The notes: a model not told the origin generated them from the letters alone. DNA of 14,934 nucleotides from JBKHBT01 sp046542255 (GCA_046542255.1 JBKHBT010000084.1:1-14934), one strand, 5' to 3'; shown: positions 6,647-14,739, counted from the stretch's first letter. Numbers and translations are program-made.

Positions 6647-7933
6647 ATGACTCTTTTAGATAAAGTCAAGCGCGGTGATAATATCCAGGAGATAGAAATT
6701 GTCGCTAAAAAAGAAGGCAGAACGCCGGAATATATTCACGAGAAATTCAAAGAAGGCAAAATTGTTATTCTTAAGAATAATAAAAGGCCGCGAGAGATAG
6801 TTCCTTTGGGAGTCGGCGAAGGCTTATCTACAAAAGTCAATGCTAATATCGGCACTTCGAAGGATAAAAATGACATCGAGCTGGAACTTCGTAAGCTCGA
6901 TGCTGCTATCGAAGCCGGAGCCGATACCGTCATGGACCTATCCACTGGCGGCGAGCTTTACAATATCAGAGATACGATCATTAAAGCCAGCCCGGTGCCA
7001 ATAGGTACTGTCCCGATTTATGATGTATCGGTCCGCACTGTCCAAAAGGGCAAAGGCATGATACATATGACTCCCGATGAGATTTTCGAAGCCATCGAAG
7101 ATCATGGAAAACAGGGTGTCGATTTTATCACAGTGCATTGTGGTGTTACCATGAGCATTGTCGAGCAGATAATCGCGGGCGAACGTACTATGGGTATTGT
7201 ATCTCGCGGCGGCTCTTTCCTTGCCGAATGGATTCATTACAATGAGCGCGAAAACCCACTATACGAACAATACGACCGACTTCTGGATATTGCCAGAAAA
7301 TACGAAATGACGCTTTCTCTCGGGGATGGCCTTCGCCCGGGATGCCTCGCAGATGCCACAGACAGGCTGCAGATAGGCGAATTAGTCGTTCTTGCCGAAC
7401 TGGTCAAAAGAGCACAGGATGCTGGTGTTCAGGTAATAGTCGAAGGCCCAGGGCATATTCCTCTGGATGAAGTCGAGGATAATATTAGAATCCAGAAGGA
7501 AGTAACTCGCGGTGCGCCTTTTTATGTATTAGGCCCGATTGTGACCGATGTCGCTCCTGGCTACGACCATATCACATCGGCAATTGGCGGTGCGATCGCA
7601 GCATCGGCCGGCGCAGATTTCCTTTGCTATGTTACCGCAACAGAACACCTTGCTTTGCCGGATGAAGAAGCTGTGGCTCAGGGCGTGTATGTAACCAGAA
7701 TCGCTGCACATTCAGGCGATATTGTCAAAAAGGTGCCCGGAGCAATAGAATGGGACAATAATATGGCAAAAGCAAGAGGCGACCTGAATTGGGTAAAGCA
7801 AAAGGAATTATCGCTTAATCCAAAACTTGCCGAAAAAATACGTGGAAAATCTATGCCAGAAGATGAAGATGTTTGCACGATGTGTGGAGAATTCTGTGCT
7901 GTTAAGAAAATCGGGGAAATCAGGAAAAAATAA
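6647..7933 (+). CDS. thiC: Phosphomethylpyrimidine synthase ThiC (short, anaerobe type)
   Basis: Encodes 428 residues from the ATG at 6647, chosen because AGGAGG (6635-6640) sits 6 nt upstream and MTLLDKVKRG matches ThiC N-termini; an in-frame GTG at 6599 has no such support. ThiC is a radical-SAM enzyme that rearranges aminoimidazole ribotide to the hydroxymethylpyrimidine phosphate of thiamine, in the cytoplasm. Family sequence is clear throughout: VMDLSTGGEL, PIGTVPIYD, SRGGS, GLRPGCLADATD, VEGPGHIP and YDHITSAIGGA. The C-terminal 4Fe-4S motif is CTMCGEFC (C410, C413, C417, spacing CX2CX3C). At about 430 residues it is the short form of anaerobes and archaea, not the 600-residue proteobacterial form. 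Its close paralogue BzaF makes 5-hydroxybenzimidazole for cobamides and cannot be excluded. No other thiamine gene is in the window. It heads a series of closely spaced genes. Confidence 0.92.
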   Translation: MTLLDKVKRGDNIQEIEIVAKKEGRTPEYIHEKFKEGKIVILKNNKRPREIVPLGVGEGLSTKVNANIGTSKDKNDIELELRKLDAAIEAGADTVMDLSTGGELYNIRDTIIKASPVPIGTVPIYDVSVRTVQKGKGMIHMTPDEIFEAIEDHGKQGVDFITVHCGVTMSIVEQIIAGERTMGIVSRGGSFLAEWIHYNERENPLYEQYDRLLDIARKYEMTLSLGDGLRPGCLADATDRLQIGELVVLAELVKRAQDAGVQVIVEGPGHIPLDEVEDNIRIQKEVTRGAPFYVLGPIVTDVAPGYDHITSAIGGAIAASAGADFLCYVTATEHLALPDEEAVAQGVYVTRIAAHSGDIVKKVPGAIEWDNNMAKARGDLNWVKQKELSLNPKLAEKIRGKSMPEDEDVCTMCGEFCAVKKIGEIRKK

Positions 7934-7956
7934 TAAAAAATGAATATGAGGGCAGG

Positions 7957-8784
7957 ATGAAAAGAAATATTCTTTTAATATTGATTTTGGTACTTTGCGG
8001 ATTTATAATCGCCAAAGAACCAATAAATTCAGGTGGAAAAATAATGCTAAGAAGTGGGGATGATGAAGATCTATGGCAATATCATAAATTCGATAGCCAA
8101 AACCCCCTTCAATACCGTCTTTCCGGGCCCAAAAGATATAAATTGATAGTCAGGGGCATTAATGTGCCAGATGAAAAGGTCGAGATAAAAGCGGCTCTGG
8201 ATGGTAAACATATCAAAAGCTATAAATTCAGAAAAAACCTTTCCAGGAAAACACGCAATAATAAAAACAACAATCTGGTAACAAAGGGTTATATTATCTA
8301 TTTCAAGATTCCTGACGGGACGCATAAACTTTCATTAACTGCCGAGAAAGAACTTATAGGACGATTATTTCTCGAGCCGGGAGTCAAGGTATCTATCGCT
8401 CCACTTTCCTTTGCAGATGATGATTTTTTAATAGTGGAAGATGAAGAGTATGAATACTATTTCACATCGAAAAATGAACCTGCGGTTTTCCGCCTGATCG
8501 GGCCTTTGAAATTTACAATCTTTAGCCGTTTATCATATTTCCAGGAAATGCATGGGCTACAAAGATATACCTTAATTCTCGAACATAATGGCGAAATTAA
8601 AAATTTCCACCTCGAAGCGGAACCTTCGAATATTGGTTTTTATCGACACCATAAAGACATTATTCCGAGTAAGGCATCTAAAACCGAATATGACATCGGC
8701 CCAGGAGAACATGATATCAAGCTCTGGGGTGAGAATGTAGCTGTTAAGTTATATGTACCGCAGAGTAAATTAGGTAACCGTTAG
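7957..8784 (+). CDS. Exported protein with two internal beta-rich repeats, function unknown
   Basis: Encodes 275 residues, 23 bp after thiC, with GAGGG just before the ATG. A signal peptide (MKRNILLILILVLCGFIIA) is present; the cysteine at 14 follows L-V-L, so it is not a convincing lipobox. The mature protein appears to be a tandem duplication. Unit 1 begins YRLSGPKRYKLIVRG (53-67) and ends GTHKLSLTAEKEL (121-133). Unit 2 begins FRLIGPLKFTIFSRL (178-192) and ends GEHDIKLWGENVAVKL (250-265). Each reads as a beta-sandwich-like unit with an R-L-x-G-P entry and a final G-x-H-x-[IL]-x-L strand. Between the units lies an acidic stretch (FADDDFLIVEDEEYEYYF). No family is recognised. It is probably periplasmic or surface-attached, with a carbohydrate-binding-like or structural role as pure inference. 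Confidence 0.75.
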   Translation: MKRNILLILILVLCGFIIAKEPINSGGKIMLRSGDDEDLWQYHKFDSQNPLQYRLSGPKRYKLIVRGINVPDEKVEIKAALDGKHIKSYKFRKNLSRKTRNNKNNNLVTKGYIIYFKIPDGTHKLSLTAEKELIGRLFLEPGVKVSIAPLSFADDDFLIVEDEEYEYYFTSKNEPAVFRLIGPLKFTIFSRLSYFQEMHGLQRYTLILEHNGEIKNFHLEAEPSNIGFYRHHKDIIPSKASKTEYDIGPGEHDIKLWGENVAVKLYVPQSKLGNR

Positions 8785-8804
8785 AAAGAAATCGGAGAGA
8801 GAAA

Positions 8805-10073
8805 ATGCTATCGATACATGAAATTCGCGAGAATCCCGAAAAGATAAAAGAAGCCTGCAAAGCCAAACGCGAACCAGATAAAGTCGATTTAATACTCAAT
8901 CTCGATAAGAAAAGGCGCGAAATAATCCAGGAAGTCGAGCAGATAAAGAGAAAACGCAATAAGATATCGAAGAAAATCGGCAAGATGATGAGTGTGGACA
9001 GGGCAAAGGCAGAAGAGATGAAAAAAGAGGCCGGCGAATATTCGCAAAGGGTAAAAAAATTGGATGCTGAGCTTTCTGAAGTCGAGGCCGAAATGAATGC
9101 TTTTATGCATTATATTCCCAATGTTCCCCATCATTCTGTTCCGATAGGTGGCGAAGAGGATAATGTCATTGTTCGGCATGAACTCGAAAAAAAGCAATTC
9201 GACTTCGATGTTTTAGACCACGTTACATTGATGAATGCCCTTGATATTATCGATATGCCTCGTGCAGCAAAGATGACTGGCAGCTTTTTCTCGATGCTAA
9301 AGGGCGATGGTGCAAAGCTTTCGCGCGCTCTTATCAATTTCATGCTGGATATTCATACGAATGAACATGGCTTCGGTGAAATTGCACCGCCATTTCTTGC
9401 TAATAGGGAGAGCATGAAAAATACAGGCCAAATCCCCAAGCTGGAAAGTGATATGTACGAAATTTCTGAAGATGGCTTTTTCCTGATTCCTACTGCCGAA
9501 GTGGTTCTTACCAATTACCATGCCGATGAGATGCTTGCGGAAAAGGACCTTCCCATAAAACTCGCCGGCTATACACCATGTTTCCGCCGCGAAGCCGGAG
9601 CCTACGGCGCCGACACAAAAGGCCTTATGAGGCTTCATCAATTCGATAAGGTCGAGCTGGTGCTTTTTACTAAGCCGGAAGAATCATATGATATGCATGA
9701 AAAACTTTGTTCTTATGCCGAAGAAGTACTAAAAAGGCTCGGCTTGCATTATCGTGTTCTGCTTCTTGCATCCGGCGACCTTAGTTTTGCAGCGGCAAAA
9801 TGCTATGACCTGGAAGTCTATGTACCGACTGGGCCGAAGCATTGGCTGGAAGTGTCATCATGCTCGAATTTCGAAGATTTTCAGGCAAGAAGGTCCAATA
9901 TCAGATATAGGCATGGCAGCGACAAACCGGAGTTTGTGCATACACTGAATGCATCCGGACTCGCGCTTCCACGGCTAATAATTGCTATAATCGAAAACTT
10001 CCAGACTCCCGATGGCAGAATAATAATACCCGAAGCACTCAGGCCATATTTCGGAAAAGATGAAATAAAATAA
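8805..10073 (+). CDS. serS: Serine--tRNA ligase
   Basis: Encodes 422 residues, the usual length for bacterial SerRS. It charges tRNA-Ser (and tRNA-Sec where present) with serine. The N-terminal tRNA-binding arm is a long charged coiled coil (about residues 30-100). The class II core follows: TAEVVLTNYHADEM (230-243), motif 2 CFRREAGAYGADTKGLMRLHQF (259-280, here split as CFRREAGAYGAD and the following loop), SSCSNFEDFQARRSNIRYR (351-369) and motif 3 NASGLALPRLIIAIIENFQ (382-400). The more usual form of the last motif is NGSGLA; alanine replaces glycine here. GGAGAGAG lies just upstream of the start. It begins 20 bp after the repeat-protein gene and ends 24 bp before the kinase gene, so it probably sits inside the operon. 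Confidence 0.97.
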   Translation: MLSIHEIRENPEKIKEACKAKREPDKVDLILNLDKKRREIIQEVEQIKRKRNKISKKIGKMMSVDRAKAEEMKKEAGEYSQRVKKLDAELSEVEAEMNAFMHYIPNVPHHSVPIGGEEDNVIVRHELEKKQFDFDVLDHVTLMNALDIIDMPRAAKMTGSFFSMLKGDGAKLSRALINFMLDIHTNEHGFGEIAPPFLANRESMKNTGQIPKLESDMYEISEDGFFLIPTAEVVLTNYHADEMLAEKDLPIKLAGYTPCFRREAGAYGADTKGLMRLHQFDKVELVLFTKPEESYDMHEKLCSYAEEVLKRLGLHYRVLLLASGDLSFAAAKCYDLEVYVPTGPKHWLEVSSCSNFEDFQARRSNIRYRHGSDKPEFVHTLNASGLALPRLIIAIIENFQTPDGRIIIPEALRPYFGKDEIK

Positions 10074-10097
10074 ACCTGCTCTTGAAAGAAAGGTTTT

Positions 10098-11357
10098 ATG
10101 GCTCTTTTCAAAAGAAAAGAATCCAGAAGCGATCGCTTTCAGATTACCTATAAGGGTATTCCTGCCGTTTATAAGATTGCATTGGCTGTTTTTATATTAT
10201 TAGTTATCGGCCTATTTTTCCTATATTCCGAATATATCAGGCAAGCTGTAATAGAAAATAATAGGCGTATCATTAAAGCACATGCCCGCTTATATGCTAT
10301 CGCCAAATCCGAGGCGATGTCCGGGCCTGCACTTGGGATTATTTTCGAAGAGGTGATCGAGAAATCTGATTTCCCTATGATTCTCACGAATTCTGATAAA
10401 CAGCCGCTAAGCTGGCGAAATGTAAATATCTCCGAATCCGATACAACAGAAAAAGCAAGGCAAGAGCTTATCAAAATGATCCATGAAATGGAGCAAATAG
10501 TAAAACCGGTCGAAATCAATGTGGGCCGTTCCAATCAGATTTTGGGATACATCTATTTTGGAGAGCCTTCATATATAAAGTGGGTTCGTGTGATTCCGGC
10601 ATTGGAACTTTTTTTTATTACTGTTCTGCTTATTTTTGGTTTCAGCGTTTATAATAGTATCAGAAATTTTGAAAAACAAAATATCTGGCTTGGCCTCGCC
10701 AGAGAAATGGCTCATCAACTCGGTACACCTATTTCATCATTGATGGGCTGGATCGAGATACTTCGTGACAGGCTGCCGGATACAAAATCGCAGGAAGATG
10801 AATTCTTCTATGAAATTGTCGAAGAGATGGACCTTGATATACAGGTTCTTTCCAGAATCGTGGTCAGATTTGGACAAATCGGTTCATTGCCAGAGCTAAA
10901 GCCGACTCATGTCGATAAAGTCGTAACTGATGTTGTTCAATATCTTAAAGAGCGAATACCTAAGCTTCGAGAAAAGGTATCGCTTACAACACAGATTGAA
11001 AAAGTGCCAACCGTTCTTGCTAATGAACTTCTACTTTCATGGGCATGTGAAAACATTATTAAAAATGCTGTCGATGCCTTCGGCAGAAAAAACGGCCATA
11101 TACAGGTATCTGTAAGGACAAATGTAGAGAATACTTCAGTACAAATTATCTTTACCGATGATGGAAAAGGCATATCTCTTGCCGACCAGAGGAAGATATT
11201 TTCTCCGGGGTTCACGACAAAAAAGCGCGGCTGGGGACTCGGGCTTTCTCTTACAAGGAGAATTGCGGAAGAATATCATTATGGAAGACTTTATCTTCTA
11301 GAAAGCCATCCATATGAGAAAACGACATTTGTTCTGGAAATTCCTATTGAAAAATAA
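10098..11357 (+). CDS. PorY-like sensor histidine kinase
   Basis: Encodes 419 residues. Two transmembrane helices (about 26-46 and 166-187) flank a roughly 120-residue extracytoplasmic sensor with no recognised domain. The cytoplasmic kinase follows without an obvious HAMP domain. The H-box is AREMAHQLGTPISSLMGW with phospho-acceptor H206; the form A-H-Q-L-G-T-P-[IL]-S-S-L is the one I associate with PorY-type kinases of Bacteroidota. The N-box is ENIIKNAVDAF (N323), G1 is TDDGKGIS (353-360) and G2 is GWGLGLS (378-384), so all catalytic elements are intact. It lies 56 bp upstream of a PorX-like regulator, its likely partner. In Porphyromonas, PorY and PorX control type IX secretion genes; by analogy this pair would control envelope or secretion functions, but targets here are unknown. 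The gene symbol is left empty because orthology is not proven. Confidence 0.85.
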   Translation: MALFKRKESRSDRFQITYKGIPAVYKIALAVFILLVIGLFFLYSEYIRQAVIENNRRIIKAHARLYAIAKSEAMSGPALGIIFEEVIEKSDFPMILTNSDKQPLSWRNVNISESDTTEKARQELIKMIHEMEQIVKPVEINVGRSNQILGYIYFGEPSYIKWVRVIPALELFFITVLLIFGFSVYNSIRNFEKQNIWLGLAREMAHQLGTPISSLMGWIEILRDRLPDTKSQEDEFFYEIVEEMDLDIQVLSRIVVRFGQIGSLPELKPTHVDKVVTDVVQYLKERIPKLREKVSLTTQIEKVPTVLANELLLSWACENIIKNAVDAFGRKNGHIQVSVRTNVENTSVQIIFTDDGKGISLADQRKIFSPGFTTKKRGWGLGLSLTRRIAEEYHYGRLYLLESHPYEKTTFVLEIPIEK

Positions 11358-11413
11358 AATAATTGTTTTATATTTATAAATAATTAGAGATGTAATATCT
11401 GAAGGAGTTGTTT

Positions 11414-12979
11414 ATGGATAAGAAAAATACGATACTGTGGGTCGATGATGAGATTCATCAGCTCAAACCACATATCATGTTTCTTAAGAATAAGGGATAT
11501 GAAGTAATTACCGCATCCAATGGCGAGGATGCTATCGAGCATGTCCGCCGCGGAGATGCAGATGTCGTGCTTTTGGATGAGATGATGCCCGGCCTCGATG
11601 GCCTTTCGACTTTGGAGGAGATAAGGGATATCGATGCATATATACCAGTTGTAATGATAACAAAATCTGAAGAAGAGCGTTTGATGGAGGATGCTATCGG
11701 CAAAGAAATAACAGACTATATTCTAAAGCCGGTCAATCCTTCGCAGATTCTGCTTTCTCTTAAGAAGATATTCGAAGGCACCAGAATCCAGGAAAAACAT
11801 GTGATTCGGAACTATACCAAAGAATACCGCGAAGTATATGCAAAAGACCGTTCGACTGACAAAGCATGGTATGAGACTGCAACATGGCTGGCATATTGGG
11901 ATATAATTTTCGATAATCATCCCGATACAGGGCTCGGGGCCACACATTCGGAATTCCATAAAGAGCTTAATATCGAATTTGCGCATTATATCCGGGCTAA
12001 TTATGAGAAATGGGTTAATTCTCGTCCGGCTGACAGGCCGACTCTTTCGGTAGATATACCCAATAAAAAGCTCCTGCCTCATCTCAAGGATGGCAAGAAG
12101 GTTTTCTATATCGTGATAGATTGTATGCGGCTCGACCAATGGATGGCCGTCGAGGACCTAATCGCGGAACATTTCGATATACTCTCGGAACTGTACTATT
12201 CTATTCTTCCTACTGCAACTCCCTATTCGAGAAATGCCATATTTAGCGGACTTTTCCCATCGGAACTGGCCAAGACGCATCCAAAAATCTGGCAAACTGC
12301 CTTTGCTGACGAGGCCAGCCGCAATCGATTTGAACATCAGCTTCTTGATAGGCTTATAAGAAGACAAAATATCGATATTAAAGGGGATACAAGATACATC
12401 AAAATTCTCGATCCCGACGAGGGCAAAGATCTTTTGGATAAATTGCCAAGATACCTCAATTCCCCCGTCTCTTCGGTAGTTGTCAACTTCCTGGACATTT
12501 TGGCGCATAGCCGTGCAGCCTCGGATGTTCTTAAAGAAGTCGCTAATGACGAAAAAGGCTTGAGGATGATTATGCGGACATGGTTCAAACAATCACCATT
12601 ATTCCAGGTTCTAAAGCGTATTTCTGAAAAGGACAATATCGTCATAATCACGACAGACCATGGCAGTATAATCGGCAAGAAAGGCCTCAAAGCCTACGGC
12701 AGAAGAGATACATCCACAAATCTCAGATACAAATATGGCGATAATCTCAATGCAGAAAAAAAGGCATCCATTCTGGTCAAAGACCCCAGAAAATGGAAAC
12801 TGCCCGCATTTTCGGTTACAACTAATTATATCATAGCTGAAGAAAATTACTATTTCTTATATCCTTCAAATTTCCGCCAATATGAGAAACAATACAAAAA
12901 TTCTGTATTACATGGAGGAATTTCGATAGAAGAAATGATAGTTCCGGTTATTACTCTATTGCCAAAAGGTTCCAGGTAA
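11414..12979 (+). CDS. porX: PorX-like response regulator with PglZ domain
   Basis: Encodes 521 residues from the ATG at 11414, 6 nt after AAGGAG (11402-11407); an in-frame TTG at 11408 is less likely. Residues 1-120 are a receiver domain: acidic pocket D11-D12-E13, phospho-acceptor D55 in VLLDEMMPG, T83 in VMITKSEE and K105 in YILKPVNP. A linker follows, then a PglZ/alkaline-phosphatase-superfamily domain from about 228 to 515. Candidate metal ligands are D236 (VIDCMRLDQW), the threonine in TATPYSRNAIFSG, D361 and H365 (NFLDILAHSR), D415 and H416 (TTDHGS) and H500 (VLHGG). Length and order match PorX of Bacteroidota, which has phosphodiesterase activity and binds a sigma factor to drive type IX secretion genes. 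It has no DNA-binding domain. It stands between the kinase and tsaE, 3 bp from the latter. Confidence 0.9.
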   Translation: MDKKNTILWVDDEIHQLKPHIMFLKNKGYEVITASNGEDAIEHVRRGDADVVLLDEMMPGLDGLSTLEEIRDIDAYIPVVMITKSEEERLMEDAIGKEITDYILKPVNPSQILLSLKKIFEGTRIQEKHVIRNYTKEYREVYAKDRSTDKAWYETATWLAYWDIIFDNHPDTGLGATHSEFHKELNIEFAHYIRANYEKWVNSRPADRPTLSVDIPNKKLLPHLKDGKKVFYIVIDCMRLDQWMAVEDLIAEHFDILSELYYSILPTATPYSRNAIFSGLFPSELAKTHPKIWQTAFADEASRNRFEHQLLDRLIRRQNIDIKGDTRYIKILDPDEGKDLLDKLPRYLNSPVSSVVVNFLDILAHSRAASDVLKEVANDEKGLRMIMRTWFKQSPLFQVLKRISEKDNIVIITTDHGSIIGKKGLKAYGRRDTSTNLRYKYGDNLNAEKKASILVKDPRKWKLPAFSVTTNYIIAEENYYFLYPSNFRQYEKQYKNSVLHGGISIEEMIVPVITLLPKGSR

Positions 12980-12982
12980 GAA

Positions 12983-13507
12983 ATGCTCGAGCAGTTAGCT
13001 TTAAAAGAGACAAAAAACGAGAATGAGACAATGCAATTGGGCAGAGAAATTTCAGAAAGGCTTCTCCCGGGCGATACTATTGCTATTGTCGGGCCTCTGG
13101 GCGCTGGGAAAACTACGATTATCAAGGGAATATGCAAGGGTCTCGGAGTAGCTGATGTAACCAGTCCAACATTCACAATTGTGAACTGCTATGATATACC
13201 GGTTGCTGCGTTTGGCGAAGATTCTATTGATGATTTCATTAATGAATTCTCACATAATCCAGCTTCAAAAACAAGGATAGATATCAATCACATCGACTTA
13301 TACAGAATCGATGATGAAAAGGAATTCATAGAAAGAGGAATAGCAGAATACATAGGTAATGATGATTCGATAACTCTCGTAGAATGGGCAGATCATTTCC
13401 CCGAATATTTCCAAGAAAAAAATACTATATGGATAGAAATCAATCCTGTGGATGGAATAAGAGAAGTTAAGATTTCTAAAGTAGTTTCTTGCAAAGCCAT
13501 TAAATAA
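12983..13507 (+). CDS. tsaE: tRNA threonylcarbamoyladenosine ATPase TsaE, with an insertion
   Basis: Encodes 174 residues; family members are usually about 140-160. TsaE is the ATPase that works with TsaB and TsaD to place threonylcarbamoyl on A37 of ANN-decoding tRNAs. Seen: an E-T-x-x-L-G start region (15-20), Walker A GPLGAGKTT (37-45), SPTFTIVNCY (61-70), HIDLYRI (103-109) and LVEWAD (132-137). Between the Y at 70 and the H at 103, where most family members have about 8-10 residues, there are about 32, including IPVAAFGEDSIDDFINEF. It begins 3 bp after the porX-like stop, with AGG overlapping that gene's end, so the two are probably translationally coupled. I recall tsaE beside porX in Flavobacteria too, which would make this an old linkage. 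It appears to end the operon. Confidence 0.93.
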   Translation: MLEQLALKETKNENETMQLGREISERLLPGDTIAIVGPLGAGKTTIIKGICKGLGVADVTSPTFTIVNCYDIPVAAFGEDSIDDFINEFSHNPASKTRIDINHIDLYRIDDEKEFIERGIAEYIGNDDSITLVEWADHFPEYFQEKNTIWIEINPVDGIREVKISKVVSCKAIK

Positions 13508-13511
13508 TATA

Positions 13512-13527
13512 ATACATAAATATGTAT
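13512..13527. repeat. AT-rich inverted repeat
   Basis: ATACATA (13512-13518) and TATGTAT (13521-13527) form a perfect 7-bp palindrome with a 2-nt centre just after the tsaE stop. It could be a protein-binding site; it lacks the GC content for a terminator. Confidence 0.3.
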
Positions 13528-13565
13528 AATACACTGCCTTTACCGATGTTTTAGCCGGGAATAAT

Positions 13566-13589
13566 GACAATGCGGAACAGCGCATTGTC
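13566..13589 (+). terminator. Perfect hairpin after tsaE, possible operon terminator
   Basis: GACAATGCG (13566-13574) and CGCATTGTC (13581-13589) pair perfectly around GAACAG. The stem is stable but the following bases (TGATTTAAGCC) have no proper T-run, so it is a poor classical terminator. It may still end the thiC-tsaE transcript, protect its 3' end, or be another regulatory element. Confidence 0.4.
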
Positions 13590-13638
13590 TGATTTAAGCC
13601 TTTGGACCTGTATTCATACATTAAGTCACAAATAATTA

Positions 13639-13667
13639 TTGAGCTTGATTTTTTTAATTATTATCAT
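13639..13667 (+). promoter_or_regulatory. Probable promoter of the lipoprotein gene
   Basis: TTGAGC at 13639-13644 (4 of 6) and TATCAT at 13662-13667 (5 of 6) are spaced by 17 nt in a very AT-rich stretch, about 50 bp upstream of the ATG. Confidence 0.42.
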
Positions 13668-13716
13668 AAATTTATTTAAAATTTGAATAAAGAGAGAATA
13701 TTTCAAAGGAGCTAAG

Positions 13717-14739
13717 ATGATGAAGAAAACTGCAATTTCCATTCTTTTGATTGTCTTGATTATATTGACGGCTTGCAAAAGCGGGGAAAGCATAGTCGAT
13801 CCTCAGCTTGAAGAGCAGGGCAAAAAACTTGGTTATATTAATTCTATCGGAGAAACCAAGGTCTATGAACAGAAATCGGAACGCAGCTTCTATTTTAACT
13901 TTAAGGGTGATGGCTTCGCCCCGAGAGAAATCATTGATGGTAAGGTTGCTTTCACTGTCGAGAATGCTACCGAGGAGCTCAGCGAGATAACTTTTACCTT
14001 TGAAAAACAGTTCGCACAGATCGTATTCGATGCTTCGCTTCGCCCAAAAAGAGAAAGGCTTCCCGATTTGGATTTTTCATTTACTACCTTTGTTAATCCT
14101 GGTCATTTCTATGTGGATAATAATACATCAGTAAAATATAGCACTTCTGAATTCCCTATAGAGCCATACAAAACCAAATTAGAAGGAATGGATTTTACTA
14201 TTGTGACGAATATGAATAGCACAGAACATAAAAAGGCTGCCGGGCTTTCTGAACTACCAGCCGGTGACCTGGCTATGAATAAAGAAGAAGAACTGATGTT
14301 CGAATATTTGGCTATAATAACACCAGTTTTCCCAAATAGGAATCTCAAAATTGGAGACAGATGGGAAACTTCATATAATAAAAAATTCGAAACTTTTTAT
14401 GGGGCAACGATGACAATAGAAGCCACAAGAACATTCGAACTTGTAGATTTTATCGAATATAAAGGACATAGATGTGCTTATATCAAAACGGATATAGAAT
14501 TTGATACAAGACGAATGGGTGAAGTAGATGATTTTGAAAATACAAAGTATATACTTGAGTCAACCGGTGATGGCGAAGGCAATGGCAAAATTTATTTCGC
14601 ATTCGATGGTTTTATTGTAGATGCCAAGTATTCCTGGTATGCCGATTTTAATTTCAATCTTAAAAATGAAGAGATCAGCGCCGATTATAGTGATGTTTAC
14701 TCGGCCAAAAGAATCGAAGAATTCAAACTTATTCAATAA
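13717..14739 (+). CDS. Lipoprotein of unknown function
   Basis: Encodes 340 residues. AAGGAG (13706-13711) precedes two adjacent ATGs (13717 and 13720); the first is used here but the second is equally possible. MMKKTAISILLIVLIILTAC ends in a textbook lipobox (L-T-A-C, lipid-modified C20). The residue after cysteine is K, not D, so outer-membrane sorting is likely by the enterobacterial rule, which may not hold here. The mature protein is rich in strands and aromatic residues. VFPNRNLKIGDRWETSYNKK (about 208-227) matches the 'P...vkvGDsW' motif of a loose family of uncharacterised lipoproteins. EATRTFELVDFIEYKGHRCAYI also recurs in that family. A glycine-rich turn (GDGEGNG) is near residue 286. 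It has its own promoter and terminator, so it is a single-gene unit. Confidence 0.88.
   Translation: MMKKTAISILLIVLIILTACKSGESIVDPQLEEQGKKLGYINSIGETKVYEQKSERSFYFNFKGDGFAPREIIDGKVAFTVENATEELSEITFTFEKQFAQIVFDASLRPKRERLPDLDFSFTTFVNPGHFYVDNNTSVKYSTSEFPIEPYKTKLEGMDFTIVTNMNSTEHKKAAGLSELPAGDLAMNKEEELMFEYLAIITPVFPNRNLKIGDRWETSYNKKFETFYGATMTIEATRTFELVDFIEYKGHRCAYIKTDIEFDTRRMGEVDDFENTKYILESTGDGEGNGKIYFAFDGFIVDAKYSWYADFNFNLKNEEISADYSDVYSAKRIEEFKLIQ

Noticed and set aside
7957..8016. Lipobox at L-V-L-C in the repeat protein
   Set aside because: Leucine at -1 is not accepted by signal peptidase II, which needs Gly, Ala or Ser; an ordinary signal peptide fits better.
11414..12979. PglZ domain as a sign of a BREX or Pgl phage-defence system
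   Set aside because: The domain is fused to a receiver and sits beside its kinase, as in PorX. No PglX methylase, BrxC or other BREX gene is present.
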